Source of the DNA: Micropterix aruncella
Lineage: Eukaryota > Arthropoda > Insecta > Lepidoptera > Micropterigidae
Assembly (NCBI GenBank): GCA_944548615.1
Contig: CALYMY010000057.1
Coordinates: forward strand, 124,001 to 188,000
Length of the DNA: 64,000 bases
Direction: 5' to 3'
Positions 48,058 through 61,931 of this stretch are shown piece after piece. The first letter of the stretch is position 1. Every line of letters begins with the position of its first letter. The notes under the pieces are model-generated. The model was not told the DNA's origin, searched no databases, and saw only the letters and a program-made list of their open reading frames with translations. The translations under genes were made by a program, and so were the position numbers.

Positions 48058-51000
48058 TCAGATTTGAAAATTCAAATTTGAACCACCTGTCAAATTTGAA
48101 AATTCAAATTTCGCGCCAACTGTCAGATTTGAAAATTCAAATTTCGAACCAACTGTCAAATTTGAAAATTCAAATTTCGAACCAACTGTCAAATTTGAAA
48201 ATTCAAATTTCGAACTAACTGTCAAATTTGAAAATTCAAATTTCGAACCAACTGTCAGATTTGAAAATTCAAATTTCGAACCAACTGTCAGATTTGAAAA
48301 TTCAAATTTCGAACCACCTGTCAAATTTGAAAATTCAAATTTCGCGCCAACTGTCAGATTTGAAAATTCAAATTTCGAACCACCTGTCAAATTTGAAAAT
48401 TCAAATTTCGCGCCAACTGTCAGATTTGAAAATTCAAATTTCGAACCAACTGTCAAATTTGAAAATTCAAATTTCGAACCAACTGTCAGATTTGAAAATT
48501 CAAATTTCGAATCAACTGTCAGATTTGAAAATTCAAATTTCGAACCAACTGTAAAATTTGAAAATTCAAATTTCGAACCAACTGTCAGATTTTAAAATTC
48601 AAATTTCAAACCAACTGTCAAATTTGAAAATTCAAATTTTTCGAACCAACTGTCAGATTTGAAAATTCAAATTTCGAACCAACTGTCAGATTTGAAAATT
48701 CAAATTTCGAACCAACTGTCAAATCTGAAAATTCAAATTTCGAACCAACTGTCAGATTTGAAAATTCAAATTTCGAACCAACTGTCAAATTTGAAAATTC
48801 AAATTTCGAACCAACTGTCAGATTTGAAAATTCAAATTTCAAACCAACTGTCAAATTTGAAAATTCAAATTTCGAACCAACTGTCAGATTTGAAAATTCA
48901 AATTTCGAACCAACTGTCAGATTTGAAAATTCAAATTTCGAACCAACTGTCAAAATTGAAAATTGAAATTTCGAACCAACTGTCAGATTTGAAAATTCAA
49001 ATTTCGAACCAACTGTCAAATTTGAAAATTCAAATTTCGAACCAACTGTCAGATATGAAAATTCAAATTTCGAACCAACTGTCAAATTTGAAAATTCAAA
49101 TTTCGAACCAACTGTCGAATTTGAAAATTCAAATTTCGAACCAACTGTCAGATTTGAAAATTCAAATTTCGCGCCAACTGTCAAATTTGAAAATTCAAAT
49201 TTCGAACCAACTGTCAAATTTGAAAATTCAAATTTCGAACCAACTGTCAGATTTGAAAATTCAAATTTCGAACCACCTGTCAAATTTGAAAATTCAAATT
49301 TCACGCCAACTGTCAGATTTGAAAATTCAAATTTCGAACAAACTGTCAAATTTGAAAATTCAAATTTCGAACCAACAGTCAGATTTGAAAATTCAAATTT
49401 CGAACCAACTGTCAGATTTGAAAATTCAAATTTCGAACCAACTGTCAAATTTGAAAATTCAAATTTCGAACCAACTGTCAGATTTGAAAATTCAAATTTC
49501 GAACCAACTGTCAAATTTGAAAATTCAAATTTCGAACCAACAGTCAGATTTGAAAATTCAAATTTCGAACCAACTGTCAAATTTGAAAATTCAAATTTCG
49601 AACCAACAGTCAGATTTGAAAATTCAAATTTCGAACCAACTGTCAAATCTGAAAATTCAAATTTCGCGCCAACTGTCAGATTTGAAAATTCAAATTTCGA
49701 ACCACCTGTCAGATTTGAAAATTCAAATTTCGAACCAACTGTCAAATTTGAAAATTAAAATTTCGAACCAACTGTCAGATTTGAAAATTCAAATTTCGAA
49801 CCAACTGTCAAATTTGAAAATTCAAATTTCGAACCAACTGTCAAATTTGAAAATTCAAATTTCGAACCAACTGTCAGATTTGAAAATTCAAATTTCGAAC
49901 CAACTGTCAAATTTGAAAATTCAAATTTCGAACCAACTGTCAGATTTGAAAATTCAAATTTCGAACCAACTGTCAGATTTGAAAATTCAAATTTCAAACC
50001 AACTGTCAAATTTGAAAATTCAAATTTCGAACCAACTGTCAGATTTGAAAATTCAAATTTCGAACCACCTGTCAAATTTGAAAAAATTAAAATTTCGCGC
50101 CAACTGTCAGATTTGAAAATTCAAATTTCGAACCAACTGTCAAATTTGAAAATTCAAATTTCGAACCAACTGTCAGATTTGAAAATTCAAATTTCGAACC
50201 AACTGTCAGATTTGAAAATTCAAATTTCGAACCAACTGTCAAATTTGAAAATTCAAATTTCGAACCAACTGTCAGATTTGAAAATTCAAATTTCGAACCA
50301 ACTGTCAAATTTGAAAATTCAAATTTCGAACCAACTGTCAGATTTGAAAATTCAAATTTCGAACCAACTGTCAGATTTGAAAATTCAAATTTCGAACCAC
50401 CTGTCAAATTTGAAAAAATTAAAATTTCGCGCCAACTGTCAGATTTGAAAATTCAAATTTCGAACCAACTGTCAAATTTGAAAATTCAAATTTCGAACCA
50501 ACTGTCAGATTTGAAAATTCAAATTTCGAATCAACTGTCAGATTTGAAAATTCAAATTTCGAACCAACTGTCAAATTTGAAAATTCAAATTTCGAACCAA
50601 CTGTCAGATTTGAAAATTCAAATTTCGAACCAACTGTCAGATTTGAAAATTCAAATTTCGAACCAACTGTCAAATTTGAAAATTCAAATTTCGAACCAAC
50701 TGTCAGATTTGAAAATTCAAATTTCGAACCAACTGTCAGATTTGAAAATTCAAATTTCGAACCACCTGTCAAATTTGAAAATTCAAATTTCGCGCCAACT
50801 GTCAGATTTGAAAATTCAAATTTCGAACCACCTGTCAAATTTGAAAATTCAAATTTCGCGCCAACTGTCAGATTTGAAAATTCAAATTTCGAACCAACTG
50901 TCAAATTTGAAAATTCAAATTTCGAACCAACTGTCAGATTTGAAAAATCAAATTTCGAATCAACTGTCAGATTTGAAAATTCAAATTTCAAACCAACTGT

Positions 51001-52288
51001 AAAATTTGAAAATTCAAATTTCGAACCAACTGTCAGATTTTAAAATTCAAATTTCAAACCAACTGTCAAATTTGAAAATTCAAATTTTTCGAACCAACTA
51101 TCAGATTTGAAAATTCAAATTTCGAACCAACTGTCAGATTTGAAAATTCAAATTTCGAACCAACTGTCAAATCTGAAAATTCAAATTTCGAACCAACTGT
51201 CAGATTTGAAAATTCAAATTTCGAACCAACTGTCAAATTTGAAAATTCAAATTTCGAACCAACTGTCAGATTTGAAAATTCAAATTTCAAACCAACTGTC
51301 AAATTTGAAAATTCAAATTTCGAACCAACTGTCAGATTTGAAAATTCAAATTTCGAACCAACTGTCAGATTTGAAAATTCAAATTTCGAACCACCTGTCA
51401 AATTTGAAAATTCAAATTTCGCGCCAACTGTCAGATTTGAAAATTCAAATTTCGAACCACCTGTCAAATTTGAAAATTCAAATTTCGCGCCAACTGTCAG
51501 ATTTGAAAATTCAAATTTCGAACCAACTGTCAAATTTGAAAATTCAAATTTCGAAGCAACTGTCAGATTTGAAAATTCAAATATCGAACCACCTGTCAAA
51601 TTTGAAAATTCTAATTTCGCGCCAACTGTCAGATTTGAAAATTCAAATTTCGAACCAACTGTCAAATTTGAAAATTCAAATTTCGAACCAACTGTCAGAT
51701 TTGAAAATTCAAATTTCGAACCACCTGTCAAATTTGAAAATTCAAATTTCGCGCCCACTGTCAGATTTGAAAATTCAAATTTCGAACCACCTGTCAAATT
51801 TGAAAATTGAAATTTCGCGCCAACTGTCAGATTTGAAAATTCAAATTTCGAACCAACTGTCAAATTTGAAAATTCAAATTTCGAACCAACTGTCAGATTT
51901 GAAAATTCAAATTTCGAACCACCTGTCAAATTTGAAAATTCAAATTTCGCGCCAACTGTCAGATTTGAAAATTCAAATTTCGAACCACCTGTCAAATTTG
52001 AAAATTCAAATTTCGCGCCAACTGTCAGATTTGAAAATTCAAATTTCGAACCAACTGTCAAATCTGAAAATTCAAATTTCGAACCAACTGTCAGATTTGA
52101 AAATTCAAATTTCGAACCAACTGTCAGATTTGAAAATTCAAATTTCGAACCAACAGTCAAATTTGAAAATTCAAATTTCGAACCAACTGTCAGATTTGAA
52201 AATTCAAATTTCGAACCACCTGTCAAATTTGAAAATTCAAATTTCGCGAAAACTGTCAGATTTGAAAATTCAAATTTCGAACCAACTG
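48058..52288 (+). repeat. Sat33 higher-order copy c (4231 bp)
   Basis: Matches copy b for about 3.9 kb, then lacks about 1590 bp. It rejoins the b series near 52043, so the second caaatatcg group and the gaaaaaattaaaa landmarks after it are missing. gcgcccactgtc near 51751 is shared only with copy d. Confidence 0.82.
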
Positions 52289-55200
52289 TCAGATTTGAAA
52301 ATTCAAATTTGAACCACCTGTCAAATTTGAAAATTCAAATTTCGCGCCAACTGTCAGATTTGAAAATTCAAATTTCGAACCAACTGTCAAATTTGAAAAT
52401 TCAAATTTCGAACCAACTGTCAAATTTGAAAATTCAAATTTCGAACTAACTGTCAAATTTGAAAATTCAAATTTCGAACCAACTGTCAGATTTGAAAATT
52501 CAAATTTCGAACCAACTGTCAGATTTGAAAATTCAAATTTCGAACCACCTGTCAAATTTGAAAATTCAAATTTCGCGCCAACTGTCAGATTTGAAAATTC
52601 AAATTTCGAACCACCTGTCAAATTTGAAAATTCAAATTTCGCGCCAACTGTCAGATTTGAAAATTCAAATTTCGAACCAACTGTCAAATTTGAAAATTCA
52701 AATTTCGAACCAACTGTCAGATTTGAAAATTCAAATTTCGAATCAACTGTCAGATTTGAAAATTCAAATTTCGAACCAACTGTAAAATTTGAAAATTCAA
52801 ATTTCGAACCAACTGTCAGATTTTAAAATTCAAATTTCAAACCAACTGTCAAATTTGAAAATTCAAATTTTTCGAACCAACTGTCAGATTTGAAAATTCA
52901 AATTTCGAACCAACTGTCAGATTTGAAAATTCAAATTTCGAACCAACTGTCAAATCTGAAAATTCAAATTTCGAACCAACTGTCAGATTTGAAAATTCAA
53001 ATTTCGAACCAACTGTCAAATTTGAAAATTCAAATTTCGAACCAACTGTCAGATTTGAAAATTCAAATTTCAAACCAACTGTCAAATTTGAAAATTCAAA
53101 TTTCGAACCAACTGTCAGATTTGAAAATTCAAATTTCGAACCAACTGTCAGATTTGAAAATTCAAATTTCGAACCAACTGTCAAAATTGAAAATTGAAAT
53201 TTCGAACCAACTGTCAGATTTGAAAATTCAAATTTCGAACCAACTGTCAAATTTGAAAATTCAAATTTCGAACCAACTGTCAGATATGAAAATTCAAATT
53301 TCGAACCAACTGTCAAATTTGAAAATTCAAATTTCGAACCAACTGTCGAATTTGAAAATTCAAATTTCGAACCAACTGTCAGATTTGAAAATTCAAATTT
53401 CGCGCCAACTGTCAAATTTGAAAATTCAAATTTCGAACCAACTGTCAAATTTGAAAATTCAAATTTCGAACCAACTGTCAGATTTGAAAATTCAAATTTC
53501 GAACCACCTGTCAAATTTGAAAATTCAAATTTCACGCCAACTGTCAGATTTGAAAATTCAAATTTCGAACAAACTGTCAAATTTGAAAATTCAAATTTCG
53601 AACCAACAGTCAGATTTGAAAATTCAAATTTCGAACCAACTGTCAGATTTGAAAATTCAAATTTCGAACCAACTGTCAAATTTGAAAATTCAAATTTCGA
53701 ACCAACTGTCAGATTTGAAAATTCAAATTTCGAACCAACTGTCAAATTTGAAAATTCAAATTTCGAACCAACAGTCAGATTTGAAAATTCAAATTTCGAA
53801 CCAACTGTCAAATTTGAAAATTCAAATTTCGAACCAACAGTCAGATTTGAAAATTCAAATTTCGAACCAACTGTCAAATCTGAAAATTCAAATTTCGCGC
53901 CAACTGTCAGATTTGAAAATTCAAATTTCGAACCACCTGTCAGATTTGAAAATTCAAATTTCGAACCAACTGTCAAATTTGAAAATTAAAATTTCGAACC
54001 AACTGTCAGATTTGAAAATTCAAATTTCGAACCAACTGTCAAATTTGAAAATTCAAATTTCGAACCAACTGTCAAATTTGAAAATTCAAATTTCGAACCA
54101 ACTGTCAGATTTGAAAATTCAAATTTCGAACCAACTGTCAAATTTGAAAATTCAAATTTCGAACCAACTGTCAGATTTGAAAATTCAAATTTCGAACCAA
54201 CTGTCAGATTTGAAAATTCAAATTTCAAACCAACTGTCAAATTTGAAAATTCAAATTTCGAACCAACTGTCAGATTTGAAAATTCAAATTTCGAACCACC
54301 TGTCAAATTTGAAAAAATTAAAATTTCGCGCCAACTGTCAGATTTGAAAATTCAAATTTCGAACCAACTGTCAAATTTGAAAATTCAAATTTCGAACCAA
54401 CTGTCAGATTTGAAAATTCAAATTTCGAACCAACTGTCAGATTTGAAAATTCAAATTTCGAACCAACTGTCAAATTTGAAAATTCAAATTTCGAACCAAC
54501 TGTCAGATTTGAAAATTCAAATTTCGAACCAACTGTCAAATTTGAAAATTCAAATTTCGAACCAACTGTCAGATTTGAAAATTCAAATTTCGAACCAACT
54601 GTCAGATTTGAAAATTCAAATTTCGAACCACCTGTCAAATTTGAAAAAATTAAAATTTCGCGCCAACTGTCAGATTTGAAAATTCAAATTTCGAACCAAC
54701 TGTCAAATTTGAAAATTCAAATTTCGAACCAACTGTCAGATTTGAAAATTCAAATTTCGAATCAACTGTCAGATTTGAAAATTCAAATTTCGAACCAACT
54801 GTCAAATTTGAAAATTCAAATTTCGAACCAACTGTCAGATTTGAAAATTCAAATTTCGAACCAACTGTCAGATTTGAAAATTCAAATTTCGAACCAACTG
54901 TCAAATTTGAAAATTCAAATTTCGAACCAACTGTCAGATTTGAAAATTCAAATTTCGAACCAACTGTCAGATTTGAAAATTCAAATTTCGAACCACCTGT
55001 CAAATTTGAAAATTCAAATTTCGCGCCAACTGTCAGATTTGAAAATTCAAATTTCGAACCACCTGTCAAATTTGAAAATTCAAATTTCGCGCCAACTGTC
55101 AGATTTGAAAATTCAAATTTCGAACCAACTGTCAAATTTGAAAATTCAAATTTCGAACCAACTGTCAGATTTGAAAAATCAAATTTCGAATCAACTGTCA

Positions 55201-57252
55201 GATTTGAAAATTCAAATTTCAAACCAACTGTAAAATTTGAAAATTCAAATTTCGAACCAACTGTCAGATTTTAAAATTCAAATTTCAAACCAACTGTCAA
55301 ATTTGAAAATTCAAATTTTTCGAACCAACTATCAGATTTGAAAATTCAAATTTCGAACCAACTGTCAGATTTGAAAATTCAAATTTCGAACCAACTGTCA
55401 AATCTGAAAATTCAAATTTCGAACCAACTGTCAGATTTGAAAATTCAAATTTCGAACCAACTGTCAAATTTGAAAATTCAAATTTCGAACCAACTGTCAG
55501 ATTTGAAAATTCAAATTTCAAACCAACTGTCAAATTTGAAAATTCAAATTTCGAACCAACTGTCAGATTTGAAAATTCAAATTTCGAACCAACTGTCAGA
55601 TTTGAAAATTCAAATTTCGAACCACCTGTCAAATTTGAAAATTCAAATTTCGCGCCAACTGTCAGATTTGAAAATTCAAATTTCGAACCACCTGTCAAAT
55701 TTGAAAATTCAAATCTCGCGCCAACTGTCAGATTTGAAAATTCAAATTTCGAACCAACTGTCAAATTTGAAAATTCAAATTTCGAAGCAACTGTCAGATT
55801 TGAAAATTCAAATATCGAACCACCTGTCAAATTTGAAAATTCTAATTTCGCGCCAACTGTCAGATTTGAAAATTCAAATTTCGAACCAACTGTCAAATTT
55901 GAAAATTCAAATTTCGAACCAACTGTCAGATTTGAAAATTCAAATTTCGAACCACCTGTCAAATTTGAAAATTCAAATTTCGCGCCCACTGTCAGATTTG
56001 AAAATTCAAATTTCGAACCACCTGTCAAATTTGAAAATTGAAATTTCGCGCCAACTGTCAGATTTGAAAATTCAAATTTCGAACCAACTGTCAAATTTGA
56101 AAATTCAAATTTCGAACCAACTGTCAGATTTGAAAATTCAAATTTCGAACCACCTGTCAAATTTGAAAATTCAAATTTCGCGCCAACTGTCAGATTTGAA
56201 AATTCAAATTTCGAACCACCTGTCAAATTTGAAAATTCAAATTTCGCGCCAACTGTCAGATTTTAAAATTCAAATTTCGAACCAACTGTCAAATTTGAAA
56301 ATTCAAATTTCGAACCAACTGTCAGATTTGAAAATTCAAATTTCGAACCACCTGTCAAATTTGAAAATTCAAATTTCGCGCCAACTGTCAGATTTAAAAA
56401 TTCAAATTTCGAACCACCTGTCAAATTTGAAAATTCAAATTTCGCGCCAACTGTCAGATTTGAAAATTCAAATTTCGAACCAACTGTCAAATTTGAAAAT
56501 TCAAATTTCGAACCAACTGTCAGATTTGAAAATTCAAATTTCGAACCAACTGTCAGATTTGAAAATTCAAATTTCGAACCACCTATCAAATTTGAAAATT
56601 CAAATTTCGCGCCAACTGTCAGATTTGAAAATTCAAATTTCGAACCACCTGTCAAATTTGAAAATTCAAATTTCGCGCCAACTGTCAGATTTGAAAATTC
56701 AAATTTCGAACCAACTGTCAAATTTAAAAATTCAAATTTCGAAGCAACTGTCAGATTTGAAAATTCAAATATCGAACCACCTGTCAAATTTGAAAATTCT
56801 AATTTCGCGCCAACTGTCAGATTTGAAAATTCAAATTTCGAACCAACTGTCAAATTTGAAAATTCAAATTTCGAACCAACTGTCAAATTTGAAAATTCAA
56901 ATTTCGAACCAACTGTCAGATTTGAAAATTCAAATTTTGAACCACCTGTCAAATTTGAAAATTCAAATTTCGCGCCAACTGTCAGATTTGAAAATTCAAA
57001 TTTCGAACCACCTGTCAAATTTGAAAATTGAAATTTCGCGCCAACTGTCAGATTTGAAAATTCAAATTTCGAACCAACTGTCAAATTTGAAAATTCAAAT
57101 TTCGAACCAACTGTCAGATTTGAAAATTCAAATTTCGAACCACCTGTCAAATTTGAAAATTCAAATTTCGCGCCAACTGTCAGATTTGAAAATTCAAATT
57201 TCGAACCACCTGTCAAATTTGAAAATTCAAATTTCGCGCCAACTGTCAGATT
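52289..57252 (+). repeat. Sat33 higher-order copy d (truncated)
   Basis: Follows copy b order, including both caaatatcg groups 957 bp apart (near 55812 and 56769). It stops at a unique linker at 57253. gcgcccactgtc near 55981 ties it to copy c. Confidence 0.8.
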
Positions 57253-57293
57253 AGCACGAACAACAGTTAGCGCGATAACAACAGTTAGCGCGA
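57253..57293. other. Unique linker at Sat33 inversion, 18-bp tandem
   Basis: Between Sat33+ (ending gtcagatt) and Sat33- lies agcacg followed by two copies of aacaacagttagcgcga (57259-57275 and 57277-57293, period 18). The gttagcgcg half is a Sat33- variant, but the aacaac part is found nowhere else except at 61.9 kb. It differs from the eight spacer-type Sat33 inversions to the left. Confidence 0.88.
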
Positions 57294-58046
57294 AATCTGA
57301 ATTTTCAAATCTGACAGTTGGTTCGAAATTTGAATTTTCAAATCTGACAGTTGGTTCGAAATTTGAATTTTCAAATTTGACAGTTGGTTCGAAATTTGAA
57401 TTTTCAAATCTGACAGTTGGTTCGAAATTTGAATTTCCAAATTTGACAGTTGGTTCGAAATTTGAATTTTCAAATCTGAAAGTTGGTTCAAAATTTGAAT
57501 TTTGAAATTTGACAGTTGGTTAGAAATTTGAATTTTCAAATCTGACAGTTGGTTCGAAATTTGAATTTCCAAATTTGACAGTTGGTTCGAAATTTGAATT
57601 TTCAAATCTGAAAGTTGGTTCAAAATTTGAATTTTGAAATTTGACAGTTGGTTAGAAATTTGAATTTTCAAATCTGACAGTTGGTTCGAAATTTGAATTT
57701 TTAAATTTGACAGTTGGTTCGAAAGTTGAATTTTCAAATTTGACAGTTGGTTCGAAATTTGAATTTTCAAATCTGACAGTTGGTTCGAAATTTGAATTTT
57801 CAAATTTGACAGTTGGTTCGAAATTTGAATTTTCAAATCTGACAGTTGGTTCGAAATTTGAATTTTCAAATTTGACAGTTGGTTCGAAATTCGAGTTTTC
57901 AAATTTGACAGTTGGTTCGAAATTTGAATTTTCAAATCTGACAGTTGGTTCGAAATTTGAATTTTTAAATTTGACAGTTGGTTCGAAAGTTGAATTTTCA
58001 AATTTGACAGTTGGTTCGAAATTTGAATTTTCAAATTTGACATTTG
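57294..58046 (-). repeat. Sat33 minus block, about 23 monomers
   Basis: Begins aatctgaattttc. gttagaaatttg occurs twice, 132 bp apart (near 57522 and 57654), as in the block at 36.6-38.0 kb. Exits by gacatttggtgaaa. Confidence 0.93.
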
Positions 58047-58625
58047 GTGAAATTTGGTATAGGCATTCCATTATGATGGCAATTACTAAGTTCCACCATG
58101 ACATGGCTGCTGCACCCAGGGTTGGCTCCCGACGAGGGAACTCCTCAACGGTCAACCGTAGAGACGCGAAATTTGGTATAGGCATTCCATTATGATGGCA
58201 ATTACTAAGTTCCACCATGACATGGCTGCTGCACCCAGGGTTGGCTCCCGACGAGGGAACTCCTCAACGGTCAACCGTAGAGACGTGAAATTTGGTATAG
58301 GCATTCCATTATGATGGCAATTACTAAGTTCCACCATGACATGGCTGCTGCACCCAGGGTTGGCTCCCGACGAGGGAAAAACTCAACGGTCAACCGTAGA
58401 GACGTGAAATTTGGTATAGGCATTCCATTATGATGGCAATTACTAAGTTCCACCATGACATGGCTGCTGCACCCAGGGTTGGCTCCCGACGAGGGAACTC
58501 CTTAACGGTCAACCGTAGAGACGTGAAATTTGGAATAGGCATTCCATTATGATGGCAATTACTAAGTTCCACCATGACATGGCTGCTGCACCCAGGGTTG
58601 GCTCCCGACGAGGGAACTCCTCAAC
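58047..58625 (-). repeat. Sat119 minus block, 5 monomers
   Basis: Same five-monomer core as 38003-38581 (offset 20044), without that copy's private changes. Confidence 0.93.
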
Positions 58626-58729
58626 GGTTGAGGAGTTCCCTCGTCGGGAGCCAACCCTGGGTGCAGCAGCCATGTCATGGTGGAACTTAGTAATTGCCAT
58701 CATAATGGAATGCCTATACCAAATTTCAC
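58523..58729. repeat. Near-perfect palindrome, arms 103 bp
   Basis: Centre at 58626, same sequence as the copy at 38582, with the single ggaatagg mismatch. Confidence 0.92.
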
Positions 58730-58731
58730 CA
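58626..58731 (+). repeat. Sat119 plus block, less than one monomer
   Basis: Right half of the palindrome centred at 58626. Passes through the doubled ccaaatttca into Sat33+. Confidence 0.92.
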
Positions 58732-61700
58732 AATTTCAAATTTGAAAATTCAAATTTCGAACCGACTGTCAGATTTGAAAATTCAAATTTCGAACCAACT
58801 GTCAAATTTGAAAATTCAAATTTCGAACCAACTGTCAAATTTGAAAATTCAAATTTCGAACCAACTGTCAAATTTGAAAATTCAAATTTCGAACCAACTG
58901 TCAGATTTGAAAATTCAAATTTCGAACGACCTGTCAGATTTGAAAATTCAAATTTCGAACCAACTGTCAAATTTGAAAATTCAAATTTCGAACCAACTGT
59001 CAGATTTGAAAATTCAAATTTCGAACCAACTGTCAAATTTGAAAATTCAAATTTCGAACCAACTGTCAGATTTGAAAATTCAAATTTCAAATTTCGAACC
59101 AACTGTCAGATTTGAAAATTCAAATTTCGAACCAACTGTCAGATTTGAAAATTCAAATTTCGAACCAACTGTCAAATTTGAAAATTCAAATTTCGCGCCA
59201 ACTGTCAGATTTGAAAATTCAAATTTCGAACCAACTGTCAAATTTGAAAATTCAAATTTCGAACCAACTGTCAGATATGAAAATTCAAATTTCGAACCAA
59301 CTGTCAAATTTGAAAATTCAAATTTCGAACCACCTGTCAAATTTGAAAAAATTAAAATTTCGCGCCAACTGTCAGATTTGAAAATTCAAATTTCGAACCA
59401 ACTGTCAAATTTGAAAATTCAAATTTCGAACCAACTGTCAGATTTGAAAATTCAAATTTCGAACCAACTGTCAGATTTGAAAATTCAAATTTCGCGCCAA
59501 CTGTCAGATTTGAAAATTCAAATTTCGAACCACCTGTCAAATTTGAAAATTCAAATTTCGCGCCAACTGTCAGATTTGAAAATTCAAATTTCGAACCAAC
59601 TGTCAAATTTGAAAATTCAAATTTCGAACCAACTGTCAGATTTGAAAATTCAAATTTCGAATCAACTGTCAGATTTGAAAATTCAAATTTCGAACCAACT
59701 GTAAAATTTGAAAATTCAAATTTCGAACCAACTGTCAGATTTTAAAATTCAAATTTCAAACCAACTGTCAAATTTGAAAATTCAAATTTTTCGAACCAAC
59801 TGTCAGATTTGAAAATTCAAATTTCGAACCAACTGTCAGATTTGAAAATTCAAATTTCGAACCAACTGTCAAATCTGAAAATTCAAATTTCGAACCAACT
59901 GTCAGATTTGAAAATTCAAATTTCGATCCAACTGTCAAATTTGAAAATTCAAATTTCGAACCAACTGTCAGATTTGAAAATTCAAATTTCGAACCAACTG
60001 TCAGATTTGAAAATTCAAATTTCAAACCAACTGTCAAATTTGAAAATTCAAATTTTTCGAACCAACTATCAGATTTGAAAATTCAAATTTCGAACCAACT
60101 GTCAGATTTGAAAATTCAAATTTCGAACCAACTGTCAAATCTGAAAATTCAAATTTCGAACCAACTGTCAGATTTGAAAATTCAAATTTCGAACCAACTG
60201 TCAAATTTGAAAATTCAAATTTCGAACCAACTGTCAGATTTGAAAATTCAAATTTCAAACCAACTGTCAAATTTGAAAATTCAAATTTCGAACCAACTGT
60301 CAGATTTGAAAATTCAAATTTCGAACCAACTGTCAGATTTGAAAATTCAAATTTCGAACCACCTGTCAAATTTGAAAATTCAAATTTCGCGCCAACTGTC
60401 AGATTTGAAAATTCAAATTTCGAACCACCTGTCAAATTTGAAAATTCAAATTTCGCGCCAACTGTCAGATTTGAAAATTCAAATTTCGAACCAACTGTCA
60501 AATTTGAAAATTCAAATTTCGAAGCAACTGTCAGATTTGAAAATTCAAATATCGAACCACCTGTCAAATTTGAAAATTCTAATTTCGCGCCAACTGTCAG
60601 ATTTGAAAATTCAAATTTCGAACCAACTGTCAAATTTGAAAATTCAAATTTCGAACCAACTGTCAGATTTGAAAATTCAAATTTCGAACCACCTGTCAAA
60701 TTTGAAAATTCAAATTTCGCGCCAACTGTCAGATTTGAAAATTCAAATTTCGAACCACCTGTCAAATTTGAAAATTGAAATTTCGCGCCAACTGTCAGAT
60801 TTGAAAATTCAAATTTCGAACCAACTGTCAAATTTGAAAATTCAAATTTCGAACCAACTGTCAGATTTGAAAATTCAAATTTCGAACCACCTGTCAAATT
60901 TGAAAATTCAAATTTCGCGCCAACTGTCAGATTTGAAAATTCAAATTTCGAACCACCTGTCAAATTTGAAAATTCAAATTTCGCGCCAACTGTCAGATTT
61001 TAAAATTCAAATTTCGAACCAACTGTCAAATTTGAAAATTCAAATTTCGAACCAACTGTCAGATTTGAAAATTCAAATTTCGAACCACCTGTCAAATTTG
61101 AAAATTCAAATTTCGCGCCAACTGTCAGATTTAAAAATTCAAATTTCGAACCACCTGTCAAATTTGAAAATTCAAATTTCGCGCCAACTGTCAGATTTGA
61201 AAATTCAAATTTCGAACCAACTGTCAAATTTGAAAATTCAAATTTCGAACCAACTGTCAGATTTGAAAATTCAAATTTCGAACCACCTGTCAAATTTGAA
61301 AATTCAAATTTCGCGCCAACTGTCAGATTTGAAAATTCAAATTTCGAACCAACTGTCAAATTTGAAAATTCAAATTTCGAAGCAACTGTCAGATTTGAAA
61401 ATTCAAATATCGAACCACCTGTCAAATTTGAAAATTCTAATTTCGCGCCAACTGTCAGATTTGAAAATTCAAATTTCGAACCAACTGTCAAATTTGAAAA
61501 TTCAAATTTCGAACCAACTGTCAAATTTGAAAATTCAAATTTCGAACCAACTGTCAGATTTGAAAATTCAAATTTTGAACCACCTGTCAAATTTGAAAAT
61601 TCAAATTTCGCGCCAACTGTCAGATTTGAAAATTCAAATTTCGAACCACCTGTCAAATTTGAAAATTGAAATTTCGCGCCAACTGTCAGATTTGAAAATT

Positions 61701-61890
61701 CAAATTTCGAACCAACTGTCAAATTTGAAAATTCAAATTTCGAACCAACTGTCAGATTTGAAAATTCAAATTTCGAACCACCTGTCAAATTTGAAAATTC
61801 AAATTTCGCGCCAACTGTCAGATTTGAAAATTCAAATTTCGAACCACCTGTCAAATTTGAAAATTCAAATTTCGCGCCAACTGTCAGATT
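58732..61890 (+). repeat. Sat33 plus block, about 95 monomers
   Basis: Starts as 38688 does (gaaccgactgtc, gaacgacctgtc near 58924, and a 9-base addition, caaatttcaaatttcg, near 59082). It then joins the later landmark series: gaaaaaattaaaa near 59347 and caaatttttcg near 59784 and 60049. The caaatatcg group repeats after 858 bp (26 monomers) rather than 957. Confidence 0.93.
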
Positions 61891-61931
61891 AGCACGAACA
61901 ACAGTTAGCGCGATAACAACAGTTAGCGCGA
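61891..61931. other. Unique linker at Sat33 inversion, second copy
   Basis: Same sequence as 57253-57293, 4638 bp later, with the two aacaacagttagcgcga units. Confidence 0.88.

Larger units (their letters stand above)
38688..57252 (+). repeat. Sat33 plus block of 18.6 kb, over 550 monomers
   Basis: The longest uninterrupted block, all one orientation. It is rich in alternating gaaccacctgtc and ttcgcgccaactgtc monomers, which are rare or absent in left-hand plus blocks. Rare length variants act as landmarks: caaatttttcgaacc (35 bp), gaaaaaattaaaatttcg (35 bp) and caaatttgaacc (31 bp). Their spacing shows nested large duplications. Frames up to 647 codons run through it on the plus strand and up to 386 codons on the minus strand. 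They break wherever a length variant occurs. Confidence 0.95.
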
